64,000 nt of DNA from Crotophaga sulcirostris. Taxonomy: Eukaryota; Chordata; Aves; Cuculiformes; Crotophagidae. Within the stretch, counting starts at the first letter, position 1; every line of letters starts with the position of its first letter. The position numbers were made by a program, and so were the translations under genes. The notes under the pieces were generated by a model. That model was not told where the DNA came from and did not search any database. It saw only the letters and a program-made list of their open reading frames with translations. The DNA lies in assembly GCA_013397455.1 (NCBI GenBank), contig VYZB01000224.1:1032174-1096173 (forward strand), written 5' to 3'. Of this stretch, positions 25,341 to 37,634 are shown one piece after another.

Positions 25341-28300
25341 AATAGAAAGGATGTCAACCACGTTCTCAACTGGACTTCTCAGGTTTTACACTGAGAACAG
25401 ACTATTTCCCTGCTACTCCTTTTGTGAGTAGGCAACAGGTCACTCGCTGCACCCACTCCCTTCATTATAGGACAATTCTTTCCTTCACCTAAATTCCTGA
25501 GCATTTATAGTTTAACTCCAGCACTCTGACCACTTCAAAGGAGCCTTTAACCATACCTTCTATTAATAGATGTTGAATCTGAGGTGATGGAAAAGTAAAA
25601 TGATGCAGAACCTCAAAGAGCTGATGCTTCAACTTCTTTAAAATTAAAAGCAAATCAAGTGTTTATGAAGAGTCTTTATGTGATTAAAATCTATCATTAC
25701 TAAGGAATTAATTTTAATACCTATGTTTGAACAACCAGACTTAACAAGTACCAAGGTGATCATAAAATTCAGTGAGAGCTTTAATTGGGTTAATGGTTAT
25801 AAACAAACCTTTTATTTGCTTAGTCTGTTAGAAGTTAAAGACACTTCTAGATCACACACCCGTTGTTGAAAACAACAAATTCTGCCTGTTTGTGTTACTA
25901 TTGCAACAAAAAGCCTTAACTGCTAGGGGAAAAAAAATGATCCTACCTCACATGTAGCTGAAGCACCAATTACGTGATGATATTTAACAAACCCAATGGG
26001 GCACTGAGTTTCTAGACTGTCTTGCAGATCTTGACATAGAAAACCTTCAACTTGTCTCTTGTACATCAGAATATTGTCTCACACTAGTAATATCGTATGT
26101 GCTAGTCCAAGATCACATCAACACGGTCAATGCAGCAGAATTTAAACCACCAGTTCTCTCTACACCAAGCCAAAGCCACACTGAAGGAGGAGGGAATTGG
26201 AGAACAAGTCCTCACTTGAGTTCTTGGGACAGGAACAAGGCAGGATGTAAAAATAACTGCAAGAGGTTGAGTCGTAAAAGTGATTGTTCCAGTGTTTCAC
26301 CCACATTGTCAACATGCTTTTATGCAAGGACACCTCATGCTCAGGTCTACCAGAGGAGGTAGTGAGGTGAGCTCTTGCTCATCCACTTACATCAAAGTCA
26401 ACGTTGCAGACAAAGGAAGAACTGCTTTGTTTTGTCATTTTGACAGGCAGTGCTGCCCACCGGTTGGCAGTGACAGTGACCTTCCAAAGAGTAGTGGTTA
26501 TACTTATAAGAGAGGAACTGAAGGAGAATATGAATCCCTAGTTTCCCTTTTTTCCAACTGTAGCTTTGCTTTGCCTTCCGTCCACTACTACCCCATTGGT
26601 TCCAGCAGAAGGTATCATACAAGCAGCTGTTTCCCATTTCATTATCTCTAATCAAAACCTGATAAAGGAGGAAATTTTCCTTGTTCCTAGTTCCTGAGGA
26701 GCTGAAAAAGTACCAATTCACCAGCCATGAGTTTAAAGATACCCTGTCTTAATAACACTCCCCAAAGTGCATGTTGCAGGGTCATACAGACTTCCTGATT
26801 ACCTTCCTGTTCTGAATGGGCCTTATGCTGGAATGTCCAAGTTGCAAGCTTTGCTCAAAGTCCTTCACATACAAACAATCCTTTTTAACTGAAATGAAAT
26901 AACCTAAGCCAAGAATATGGTGTCTACTGTGTTGATCACCCTACGAGTTATTCACAGCTTCTTTGCCTGAAGTTTGAAATAACCGCAGAGCTCTATACCC
27001 AAAACATCTGGAAGGTGTTTGCAGCTAAACCTGCATCGTGTTCTGCCCAGCCATGCATTCACCAAAGACCATCATTTTGAGAGTGGCCAGCTTTCCAAAA
27101 ATTCAAATGGAACCAATACTTTTGGTGAAATAAGAGCGGAAGAACACGGGTACGTAACTTCACGTGTTTCCATTTTTCCTTTGCAAAATGACCTTCAATT
27201 ACAAATTGATCCAGAGGTTGAAAAAGAACTGAGATCTGGGAATAGAATTTGGGGAAAGGGTTAGAAAGGTTACCTGACTTGGAAATAAAATGGTTCATTT
27301 CCAGGACACCCATCTGAGTTGTATGTACCTTGTTGTTCCAGACAATACAGTCGATCACAGGTCTAGTATTAATAAACATGGAATCAAATGCAACAGTTGT
27401 TAATACCCTACCTCCAGACAGTACAATGTCAGGAGAGAGGTGGGAGGNNNNNNNNNNNNNNNNNNNNNNNNNNNNNNNNNNNNNNNNNNNNNNNNNNNNN
27501 NNNNNNNNNNNNNNNNNNNNNNGTGTCATTATAGCTATGAAAATATTTTTACACTTTTTTTTTTCCAAAATAGCTCAGTGCATCTGGGCATCTGTTATCA
27601 AAAAACTCCTTGTATTTCCATCTGCATGAGGAGGGCAAAGTGGTACCAGTCTAGCTAACTTACTCTAAAGTCTGATCCAATTAGCTTGTAGCAAACTACC
27701 TACCATTCATTTCACTCTCCAGATACCATTTCAACATTTAAAACCGCATTGTATGGTTCTCATTATTTTAAAATTGTAGCTGCTCCTGGATATAGATGAG
27801 AACTTGAAAATAATTCAGAATGAGGTAACCAATATTACCTAAAAATAGGTCAGACAGTCTCAGATTGTATTAAAAAGAGGGGAAAAAAATAAAAAAAGGA
27901 GTAGTACTTCCTCTACCTCTTCCCAGAGGCAAAACTCTGAAAGGCTGTGAAGCCTTTATGCTGTAATTCAGTAGGTCAACCCAACAACCAGAACTGCTAC
28001 TCATTTTTAATTATATGTGCGGCAAATTTTGCCATTTTTCCTGCTGCAGACTGTACAGATTTTCATTTCTCTATGGGTTTTTATTATAGAAATCATTCAA
28101 GCAAACATTCACATGAAGGCACAGTACATATGCTTTGGGTTTTTTTTCTCCTCTAACCTTGAGAAAAAATGAATAATAATACTGAGATTAAAAAGTTTAA
28201 AAGCTTTACATTGAATTACACACAGTATCTGACTTCAGTGGGATCTTAGACCAACAGTTGTTTAAAATCTAGTATTTATAGAATATTTTTAATCGAACAA

Positions 28301-28361
28301 ATATTGTATTGTTTATAGCCTCCAAAATATAGACTTTGCAAGCATTTTGCAAAATAATAAC
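25341..28361. other. Unique non-coding DNA with assembly gap
   Basis: About 3 kb of unique sequence interrupted by the gap at 27448-27522. The open frames at 26280-26651 and 26398-26721 overlap on opposite strands and have no recognisable products. A-rich tracts lie near 27880. Confidence 0.5.
27448..27522. other. Assembly gap (75 N)
   Basis: A run of 75 unknown bases flanked by purine-rich GAGAGAGGTGGGAGG on the left. Two open frames that run through it are artefacts of translating N. Confidence 0.99.
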
Positions 28362-28604
28362 CAGTATCACAAGGTTGGAAAGGACTTCTGAGATCATCGA
28401 GTCCAACCTAGAACCCAACACCAACACCAACCCAGCATCTAAACCCTGGCACTGAGTGCCTCAGCCAATCTCCTCTTAAACACCTCCAGGGTTGGCGACT
28501 CCACCACCTCCCCGGGCAGCGCATTCCAATGGTCAGTCACCCTTTCAGAAAAGAATTTCTTCCTAATATCAACCCTAAACCTCCTCTGAGGAAGCCTGAG
28601 ACCA
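28362..28604 (-). mobile_element. CR1 LINE 3' fragment, group A
   Basis: Antisense copy beginning AGTATCACAAGGTTGGAAAG. On the minus strand, 28642-28439 stays open through the ORF2 C-terminus ([39 protein letters not shown]) to its stop. It is truncated near 28604. The low number of differences from other group A copies suggests a fairly young insertion. Confidence 0.95.
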
Positions 28605-28789
28605 AGTAAATATATTATTTTTAAAAGCTTGTGAGCTATCAAACAACTGGTCTGCTAAATTTTAGGCAAAATCTTGCTCACCTAGAGGAAATTAAGCATT
28701 ACCCAGTTTTTACCATTGTATGTATTCTCCACACTTTAGCACCTGCACTTCCCAGGCAGCTTGGGCTGGCAGGTTTAAAAGTAATTCTT

Positions 28790-28900
28790 GTTATTTTTAC
28801 GGCACCGTACAGAAGAATTCATTTTGATGGCTTTAAGCACACTTTTGCAAAATACGTTTATGGCGCAATGATCGCACTGACGTTGCCAATCTGATTACCT
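28790..28900. promoter_or_regulatory. Possible conserved non-coding element
   Basis: A patch with an unusual CpG content for its AT-rich surroundings (ACGGCACCGTAC, AATACGTTTATGGCGCAATG, TGACGTTGCC) and a CRE-like TGACGT. Conservation cannot be judged here, so this is a guess from composition. Confidence 0.18.
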
Positions 28901-30071
28901 AGTTTCAAAACAACATAAATTAAAAGGGCTAAACTAGCACACAAAGCTTGAATTACAGAGATATAGAAAGAAAAACAGAGTGAACTTTAATTACAGCAGT
29001 GTTTCCCGTGCTGCTGTATTGCTGACAGGCCTACTGCCTCTTGCTCCAAGCTAGGATTATGGCTTTACTCAAGGGTTTTCTGTTTGAGAACCTCCAGCAT
29101 AAGCTCTCTATGACAAAGTGCAGGAGGAAAGTGCCTAGGATTGCACTCTCTAAATCAGCACAGCTCAGTGCTTTTCAAAACAGAAACCTGGAATCCTGGA
29201 GGAGTCCTGATCTCTTCTAGAGGAAAGTCAAGTCCAGCAGCAACAAAAGGCTGGATATATTTCTGAGATACTGGGAGCCATAGAACAAACAGATGAGACT
29301 GGTAATATTGAAAAAAAAAAAAACCAACATTAAAGCAGCATCACAGTTTAGAAATCAAACACTCAAAAAAAATCAGGAAATTCAAATGTTACGATTACTT
29401 CTTCGCCATTAGCTCACACAGTTTGCATATCACCTACATTCAAAGGCATAAATTAGACAAATAACATAGAAGTCTAGGCAATACTCGGAGTCCTATCTCC
29501 AGCTGCTACAGAACATCCTATCTCTGTTAAAGCCACTGCAGCTCTGCTGATTTACTCAGCTGAGAATCCAGTGTAAGAGTCAATGTGTGACTGCAGGCAT
29601 TAAGGGGCTGAGGTGCAGTGGCAGGCCAGAGGTTTCAAAAGCCTGATTCTTCCTTTTCCTTGCTAATCTCCAAGTTGGTGGGGGAGGGAAATCAAATTTG
29701 TGGATATTTTAAAGGCAATTTTAAGAGCGTCCAGTGCCTAATTTTAAGGATGAAACAAGCAGCCTTCTTGCCTCACTCTTAGTGACAGTCATAAAGAGTC
29801 AACTGTGAATTTCAAGGAAGAGCTGACACCAATCTGGTCACTGGGAATGCTAAAAGCAATGTTAAACCTTTATGAACCTTTATAGCATAATGAACTCACA
29901 ACTTCCACTTTCAGGGATTTCTTCAGGCTCTGTTTTGAGGCTGCACAACAGAGGAAGGCAAATCAGGAAATCATTTCGCCTTCTTGACTCAATTCCAGCT
30001 GCAGTCTGTGCACACAAACTCTGCTGCCAGACAGCTTTGACTCCAGCCATTCTTTTAAGGTCATTAAGGAC

Positions 30072-30098
30072 TTTCATACCTGGAGGACAGGTATGAAA
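30072..30098. repeat. Perfect 10-bp inverted repeat
   Basis: Arms TTTCATACCT and AGGTATGAAA are exact reverse complements around a 7-base loop GGAGGAC. About one such structure is expected by chance in a sequence of this size, so it has no assigned role. Confidence 0.6.
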
Positions 30099-31877
30099 TA
30101 CGTACAAACACAACCCGTACCCACCTGCACACCTCTCTACCAGGAAGGCTTTAGTGAAGCAAGAATTTTTCCACGCAGAGCTGATTCTCCTCCAGGCATG
30201 TGCTGGGGAAAACCAGAATGTAGCTGCAAAATCAAACTCTTCATCTTTAGCTATATAATACACCCATTTCTACCTCATAGAAGAATCTCAACACACACCT
30301 AGCAAAAGGCTCAAAACCCCCATAACCCTGTATGCAAAAACTTAGGTAATTCTGAAATCACCCGTAGGCAATGTGCAAGCACGCACCTTATGTCTAGCTG
30401 AATATTTGTAAATCTCAGTGCTGCTTTTTGTGATATCTTAACAATTAGATGAAAGGGCTGGGTATCCAGGTGTGAAAACCTCTGCAAAGACACACGTTAT
30501 GTCATTTCCTACATCACTGACTTATAAGAGCTTCCTTCTAGTTGCTGTTTGTCCTTTCAGTGATCTAAATAAACCTCCAGAAGGTGAAGACAGGCTAAAT
30601 AATCTCATTACTTACCCAGATGTTTTTATCTTGTTCCTCAGGGACAAATCTGCAACAAAGGGTGTGTTAAAGGAACACAACTTCTGCTTCATTCCATGTC
30701 TATTTTCTTGAGTTGTTATAACAAGCTTTTCTGGGCATATTTATTTACTTTAAAAATATCACATTTGGACCAAAGTTCTTCACCTAAAACCTTTGAACTC
30801 TTCAAACAAGTGCCCTACCCTTGGAATTCCCATGAGTAATAAAGCCTCCTTTCAGAGCATCACTTTGGGGAGCAACAAATCAAAATATTCATAGCTGAGA
30901 AGTCCATCAAAAGCCACAGTTTCTCCTTGGGCCAGGCAGAGCTCTCTAACTTCTACGTTAACACCAAGACAGAGTAGAGAAAAGTCAGGCTATTATAGAA
31001 AATTATAAAGGAAAAGTGGAGGGCTCTGACAAGGGACATAATATTGGCTCAAGCCTTGTAAAAATCACATTCTGAGACACTTGGAGAGTCATTCATAGGC
31101 TGAGAAACACAGAGACAACAAATAGTTGCACAACTCCTTTCCTTTTGCTTATCTATCTTACCCAGAAAGAGGATTTTCCTAATAATGCGTGTTTCCCAAT
31201 CTTGTAGTCTGCAATGAGTATAATTAAAATAAAACAATGCTGTGGAGTGGTACTACAGTCATGATAACATAAGCCATATGTCTGTAAACACGATAAATCA
31301 TCAGAACTAAACCATCAAAATAAGAATGAGAACTTCCCAGTTTTTCTCTCTATCATTGTTTTCACCATAAATGGAAATATGTTAGATGGCCCATGCCAAG
31401 TTTCCTTGCTTACCAAAATGAAACCCCTCTTTGAGAGCAGATCTAACCTGAATACTGTACTGATGCTGTAAATGTCCTGGATGGATGTAGCTTGGGGCAA
31501 GATGGGAGGAGAACTAGTAAGACTGTTGCCAGTCCATTTGTCTCTCACTGGTGTCTTTGCACAAAGGCAAAGGCCATGAAGAAAACCATTGTGAAGAAAT
31601 CAGCTGAAAGACCTTTCTATTCAATCCTGAATTTTAAAAAGTACAGCATTTAGTGCTTCCAGTATTACTATATTTTTACTTCCCTTTTCCTCTTACTTTA
31701 TCAGAGCTTCTTCATACCTATTTACTCCTCCTCTTTCTTCCTACTCCTCCTCTACAGTCTTGTCCACTCTGTTACTTTCATCTCTGTCCTTGTTCCTCTC
31801 CTGCTCTTCTGTCTTCCCTCACAGGTTATGAATTTTTTTTAGGGAAGCTCAAAGCCTACAAAATACTGCAATGTTTA

Positions 31878-32302
31878 TCACAGTATCACAAGGTTGGAAA
31901 GTACCTCCAAGATCATCAAGTCCAACCTATAACCCGACACCAACCCCAACCCATCATCTAAACCATGGCACTGAGTGCCTCATCCAGTCTCCCCTTAAAC
32001 ACCTCCAGGGTTGGTGACTCCACCACCTCCCTGGGCAGCACATTCCAATGGCCAATCACCCTTTCAGGGAAGAACTTTTTCCTAATATCAAGCCTAAACC
32101 TGCCCTGAGGAAGCTTGAGTCCATGTCCTCTAGTTCTGTCCCTGGTCACCTGAGAGAAGAGACCAACCCCTGCCTGACTGCAACCTCCTTTTAGGCAGTT
32201 GGAGAGAGCAATAAGGTCTCCCCTGAGCCTCCTCTTCTCCAGGCTAAACAGCCTCAGCTCCCTCAGTTGCTCCTCACAGGGCTTGTGCTCCAAACCCTTC
32301 AT
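31878..32302 (-). mobile_element. CR1 LINE 3' fragment, group A, with open ORF2 tail
   Basis: Antisense CR1 starting TCACAGTATCACAAGGTTGG. The minus-strand frame 32305-31958 (115 codons) is open across the whole retained ORF2 C-terminus, with [39 protein letters not shown] and [14 protein letters not shown] before the stop. Homology with the copy at 44145 ends at AACCCTTCAT, and a CpG-dense sequence begins about 40 bases further on. It is one of the two best group A copies in the window. Confidence 0.96.
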
Positions 32303-32340
32303 CAATCCTGTGTCCAGTATTCCTTTGCAACACCCCAGGA

Positions 32341-32600
32341 AAATAACTCTCGAGGGTCGGTGGGGCTTCTTATTTGTTTTAAGTTCTATATTTGCGTGCC
32401 CACGCTTTGCTACTACATTGAGTAAAGCTGTTGTTTCTCTGCTGCGCTAAGGTCGTATGCATTCACTCCGGACTGCTCATAACCTGCTCGCGATTGTGGC
32501 TCTCTCTCGTGTTGCACGGCGATGCTCGTCCTCGTGCGCTCTACCACGGCCGATCACAACCGCGATGCCTCCAGGCTTTGTGGTTTTTACCAAGATCGAG
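32341..32600. other. CpG-dense block of unknown origin
   Basis: By direct count, about 20 CpG dinucleotides fall within 260 bases, including CTCGCGATT, CACGGCGATG, TCGTGCGCT, CACGGCCGATC and CCGCGATGCC, while flanking DNA has almost none. An AGTAAA lies at 32421. Possible explanations are a recently inserted endogenous retrovirus LTR fragment (CpG not yet lost by methylation decay), a small orphan CpG island with promoter activity, or inserted foreign sequence. I cannot match it to a known LTR by eye. Confidence 0.5.
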
Positions 32601-33395
32601 ATACAGATGAACTGGCAGGTATCTCCTCATGCTGCTCAGTAAAGAGCTTGAATTAGCAACGCCCAGACAACTGTGATTCTGAACCATGGTTACAAAGGTG
32701 TTTGAGCCTTGCTGATGGCAGGCGTACGACACTAAAGCAAACAGCAGCGAAAAGTGGGCTGGCTGTGACTCAGGGGCCCACAGTGACATCTACTGGAATG
32801 ATTCCATTTGAAGTAGCATTAGAAGGCATTGTTAAAGCTCACAGAAGAGGCTTTTTTTTTCCTTTCCATATCAAAGGCAAGGAAATTGATGATATTAAAT
32901 CACCCATAATCTTGAAAAATGAGAGCCTGAGTGTAAGGCAGGCTAGAGAGTATTGAACCTGGCTCACACTGAACAAAGCAGCCTAAACCCTTTGGCGTGG
33001 CCCTCTTCTACCCGACTGTTTTCTTCACACTGAAGCCCAAAAAGCCACAGCCCCCAAGCACTCTTGCAGTGCAGTCAGAGACAATGTGTGCACAAGCTGG
33101 TGCCTTCTTTTGATGGTTTTGTTGAGAGAGTGGCTCCCAATCGGAGTGGGAGAGCAGCCAGGTTTCTAACTGGGTGTTAAATCCTTCCAAGTTTTCCCAA
33201 CCATGGATTTTTCTTTTCCCTTCTTTATAGCAGAGTGTTAAAATCCTCCAAATCTAAATTGACCAACTTGAGAGTACTCCTAGAGCGTATCAACTGCATT
33301 TGAAAACTTGGAACTGCTTTCCAGTAGCGCTTGTAATAGGATTTTAACTACACTAATTCCATTCAGCAGTTCTACCTCCGTGGCATTTTTCCTAA

Positions 33396-33412
33396 TTTTT
33401 TTTTTTTTTTTT
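33396..33412. repeat. T17 homopolymer
   Basis: An uninterrupted run of 17 T followed by GCTGCTGTTGTTGC. Confidence 0.95.
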
Positions 33413-33906
33413 GCTGCTGTTGTTGCTAACTGAAATGTCTTTCTTTAAAGCTGAAAAGCTTCACAGCACGAACAAGCAACAGCTTTGGCACCGTGGGTCA
33501 AGCCTTTTCAGGTCACGTCTCTACATGCTGAGGTAAGAGTAGGCACACGCAAGCGAGGTGCCTTTATCATCCTGCAAGTTCATTTTAGGACATGTATGAG
33601 TGTCCAGCCCCAGCACAGAGACTGTGAGAGAAGGCCAGCTAAGTCAGGAATGGTTTCCAACAGCAGCATCTAAAAGAGAAACTGGCAGACAATAACAAAA
33701 CCTGGGAAAAGAGCAGACAAGTCCACAGTTGACCTTACAGGACTCAGAGCAGCAATGAGTTTGGGCATCTTCAAGCTTCCAGGAGGCCCCAGAAAGAGGG
33801 AAGGAAGCTGCTGGAGGCCTCAACCAAAATTAGAAGAAGAAAACCCTTTGTCAATTCCTTATAAGAAAAGCAGTAACAAGTCATATATACCTTTCTATAT
33901 CAAAAA

Positions 33907-33943
33907 AATAATAAAAATATAATATAATATAATACAATATAAT
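33907..33943. repeat. AT-rich 5-mer microsatellite (ATATA/TAATA)
   Basis: An AATAATAAAAATATAATATA-type run followed by further ATAAT units with one C interruption. Confidence 0.85.
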
Positions 33944-34477
33944 CAAAAAAGGAGTAAAATCACAATGCCATAGCTCCTTTAAAATTGAACATGAAATAGG
34001 AAAGTCAAGAATTGGTTCATGAATTTTTAAAATCCAAATTACATATTTTTTAAATTTTAGGTACTCAGTTAGAAAGCCTTGACCCATCTACTGCTCTTTA
34101 TTTGGGTATACAAAACCTACCATAAGAAGCATGCCATTACCTAGAGTACCCTCAGCTTTAAAGTGTGTACCAAATCCATCCACAAACTGCAAGGTAAGAC
34201 AGTTCCCAAATAGTGCCAGGATGGAGCTGGAAACCTGCCTGGCCTACCCAGCAGGGAGGGACACAGAAACTGGGCAGCACGGAGAGCCCGACACCGCACG
34301 TGACAGGCAGGTTACATACTCTACACTATGAGAACTTCCCTGAAGTTAAGGGTACATACAGCTCAGTGGTCTAGACCACCTAGATCAATTTATCTACCCC
34401 ACCTAAAAAACTGTGACAAGGCAAAAAGACAGAAAAACACCCAAAAATTACCAGTAGCCTGCTGGTTACATCATTGC

Positions 34478-34826
34478 TCCAGGGAGACCTTAGAGCAGCC
34501 TCCCAGTACTTAAAGAGGGTGCACAGGAAAGCTGGGGAGGGGCTCTTGATCAGGGAGGGCAGGGATGGGACAAGGGGAATGGTTTTCAGCTGAAAGAGGG
34601 GAGATTGAGATGAGATCTTAGAAAGAAATGTTTTGGTGTGAGGGTAAGGAGGCCCTGGCCCAGGTTGCCCAGAGCAGTGGTGGCTGCCCCATCCCTGGAG
34701 GTGTTGAAGGCCAGGTTGGATGGGGCTTGGAGCCCCCTGACCCAGTGGGAGGTGTCCCTGCCCATGGCAGGGGGTGGGACTGGATGGGCTTTGAGGTCCC
34801 TTCCAACCCAAACCATTCTCTGATTT
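34478..34826 (+). mobile_element. CR1 LINE 3' fragment, group B
   Basis: Sense CR1 from CTCCAGGGAGACCTTAGAG to the end CCCAAACCATTCTCTGATT. It includes the conserved 3' block GGCTTGGAGCCCCCTGACCC. It is followed at once by a short (TG)8 run. Antisense and out-of-frame open frames over it are shadows. Confidence 0.96.
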
Positions 34827-34830
34827 ACCC

Positions 34831-34846
34831 TGTGTGTGTGTGTGTG
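34831..34846. repeat. (TG)8 microsatellite
   Basis: Sixteen bases of alternating TG, a few bases past the CR1 3' end at 34826. Confidence 0.9.
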
Positions 34847-36344
34847 AGATCGTGTTTTAAATCACAGATAAACAGGACAAGGATAACAGCATTTATAAAG
34901 GGCTTTATCCTTTATATATCTTTATGTTTATGGGAGATCCAGGGAGGAGCTTTGCACATTTGGGAATAAAAAAGTATCAGAAGTATAACTCCTATAGTAT
35001 ATTGCAGCAACACGCAAAGATTTAGTTTAAAGTTGAAATAATCCAAGATGAAACTTTCTGAATTAATGAAGCAAATTGAGCTATTTCTATTCAAATGATC
35101 TAATACAAAGTTAAATATTTGGTTTTCTGTTCCTGGTAGTAAAGAGATTTGGATTTTTTTTTTTATAATTAAGAAAAAGTTGTTAAAAAAATATAAATTG
35201 GTCATATTTTTCATTGAAAATTCAGTTATGCGGAAAACTCACCAAACATATCTGACAGGACATCATCAACTTGTTTCTATGGGTTTCACTGCTATAATAC
35301 ACCTCATCTGCTAACACTGTGACCAGATTAAAACATTTCAAAGGTTTGATAACGTTTCTATTGATTTCATTCATGTGTGAGTTGATGTTTATGTAGATAG
35401 TGCTAAATTGAATTCTCATTCTGTTCAAATCTGGGATCTTTAGTTCAAAGCCCCTAATAAAATAGTCTGACCTACACATTATGTCACATTTTCTATTTCT
35501 TCCTTTAGATTTTACTCTTGAAAGTTATAAGCATTGGGTTTATATTTCAGAACCTACATGATCTGATTGTGAACATTCCCTTGAATTATTTAAAAAAGAC
35601 TTCATATGAGTAAGAGTCAACACGGTTCAATAAAAATTCTGAAGTGTATCTGAATTTCTTATAATTTCTGAAATTTGATTAAGCAACCCTTTCCAAGTCA
35701 TTGTTTGGTTGATCTATTAAACATGTCAAAAATGATGGTTTAATTTTCAGTAACATTTTTAAATCCTATATACTACAAGAATTACTCTATACAGTTGCAA
35801 ACAATGGTTGAAATCTAAGGTCGTTTGTTTTCTTCAAGACAAAATTACCAAGATACAAATACTTCTTCAAGACAATGTAGTAATTTCACTGACAACCTCC
35901 ATTAGCATTGTGGGAAGGACCATTTTTAAATGGCAAATCCTCAGCCCCTGACTCAGAGGATATCACCAAAACTCAGAAAAAATTAGGGAATGGCCTGGAA
36001 TGTGAGCAAACTATTACAGAAACGCAAATTGCTTATCATTAGGAAGAGGAAGGAAAAGGCAACTTTTAATAAAACACTATTCTGTGAAAATATTAGAGAA
36101 TCGTTTAGTCCAACTGACAGCTCTAATGCTTCAAGAGCTTCAAAAATTTCTCAACTAGAAATGCAGTAATGCCAAAAGTGCGTCAAATGGGCCTTTAAGG
36201 AGTCACGCCATCTGCTGTGTTAACACTGCAATTCTGATAACTGGCTTTAACTCCAACAATTTATGAAATGGGTGAATTATTTTTGACCCTTTCCACCAAC
36301 ACTACAGCACAAACTCATCTTATTGTCTTGTCCCCCCAGTAAGA
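34847..36344. other. Unique non-coding DNA
   Basis: About 1.5 kb of very AT-rich sequence. The minus-strand frames at 34912-35214 and 35222-35479 are lysine-, asparagine- and isoleucine-rich, as chance frames in AT-rich DNA are. Confidence 0.55.
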
Positions 36345-36595
36345 CAGAATCATAGAATTATTTGGTTGGAAAAGACCTTTGAGATCATCGAGTCCAACTA
36401 TACCTGTCCGCAACAAAACCAGATCCTGGAGCACCTCACCTACCCGGCTTTTAGATACCTCCACAGATGATGACTCCACCACTGCCCTGGGCAGTCCAAT
36501 GCTTCACCACTCTTTCAGTAAAGAAATTATTCCTAATATCCAACCTAAACCTCCCCTGGCACAACTTGAGGTCCTTTGCTCTTGTCCTGTCACTG
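36345..36595 (-). mobile_element. CR1 LINE 3' fragment, group C
   Basis: Antisense CR1 beginning ACAGAATCATAGAATTATTT and GGTTGGAAAAGACC. It runs through CCTAAACCTCCCCTGGCACA to TTGTCCTGTCACT, where it stops. It belongs with the copies at 1122, 50188 and 55260 and is moderately diverged. Confidence 0.93.
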
Positions 36596-37634
36596 TAAGG
36601 GACATTCTTTAATGAGACTTCAATGTTATTAGCTCATCTGGATACAACCTAGCAATATACCATGCAAAAAGTAAAGAAAGGGCACCATCCATTCTGATTG
36701 CCTATTTGGGCAGGGCAACCCCAACTGCTTTCTGCTTTTACTGGTAGCCTAGTGACTGATATGTCCCTTAACCTCCAAGCACCCAAATTAGAGAATACTG
36801 GGCATCTCCCAGGATCTCTCTGATGCAGCAATGATGCTTTAAACCTCATAATTGAAAAGCCACTACAAAGGCCTGGGTAAAGTTGATCTGCTACAAAAGG
36901 TGATGAGTGACAAAGGTGTATAAGTAGGTGTTGATACTGTGTTATCAAACCTCCAAGAGTAATGAAAACAAAAATCAAACCCAGCCTTACACATTAACAC
37001 CTTTTTTTACTAAACTACAAACAACATAGGAACCATATTCCTCGTAGGGTTGAGTCTCACTGTTTAATGTGACCCAGTCCAAATACAAGCCAGTCCATTA
37101 GTTGTTTAATTAGCAGTAGAACAGGCATAATGAATTAAATGCCAGGCACTGCCCACCCCAGCAACTCAAGGCCCAGTTGTTCACATTGTGCCACAGTAAT
37201 ACCCTTCACCCAGAAATTCATTCTTTCATTTATACATTGCTCTCTCAAGTAATTGCTTTGGAAAAGCGCAGAGGAATCGATAAATCATGGTGAGCAGAGT
37301 GGCAGGCACCCCTGCTACTGAAGCCAGTTATTTGATCATTCCAGTCCTTTTCTGAATGTTGCTGATTTTAATCCACATTTTACAGGGTAACAGGCTGTTT
37401 CTCCATCTCTGCCAGGGAAAGAAGGGAGGTAGGTTTGAGATAGATTTATGGAGAAACCATAATCCTTGAATAAGTTGCAACGTCATCAGCCTCCAACCAG
37501 TGAATCCCTATTCTGTTTAGCACGTGTTCGAAGTGGTGGAGGCACAGCCAGGTGCTGTCATGTACGCAGAAGGATGACTTCAGTTTGTAAAACATGACAC
37601 AAAACATACATGTAACAGCACAAGACATCTCTTT
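36596..37634. other. Unique non-coding DNA
   Basis: About 1 kb without repeat or gene signal. Confidence 0.55.

Larger units (their letters stand above)
28605..31877. other. Unique non-coding DNA
   Basis: About 3.3 kb. It contains a possible conserved patch at 28790-28900 and a perfect short hairpin at 30072-30098, listed separately. The 127-codon minus-strand frame at 29880-30263 lacks splice or family support. Confidence 0.5.
32303..34477. other. Non-coding DNA with a CpG-dense block
   Basis: Holds the CpG-dense block 32341-32600, a 17-base T run at 33396-33412, the AT repeat at 33907-33943, and otherwise unique sequence with no gene signal. Confidence 0.55.

Noticed and set aside
26280..26721. 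Open frames of 123 and 107 codons on opposite strands
   Set aside because: Mutually overlapping, with no recognisable product.
27059..27568. Minus-strand open frame of 169 codons
   Set aside because: It runs through 75 unknown bases, so its continuity is not real evidence.
29880..30263. Minus-strand open frame of 127 codons in unique DNA
   Set aside because: It overlaps plus-strand frames and has no splice context, motif or poly(A) signal in a suitable place.
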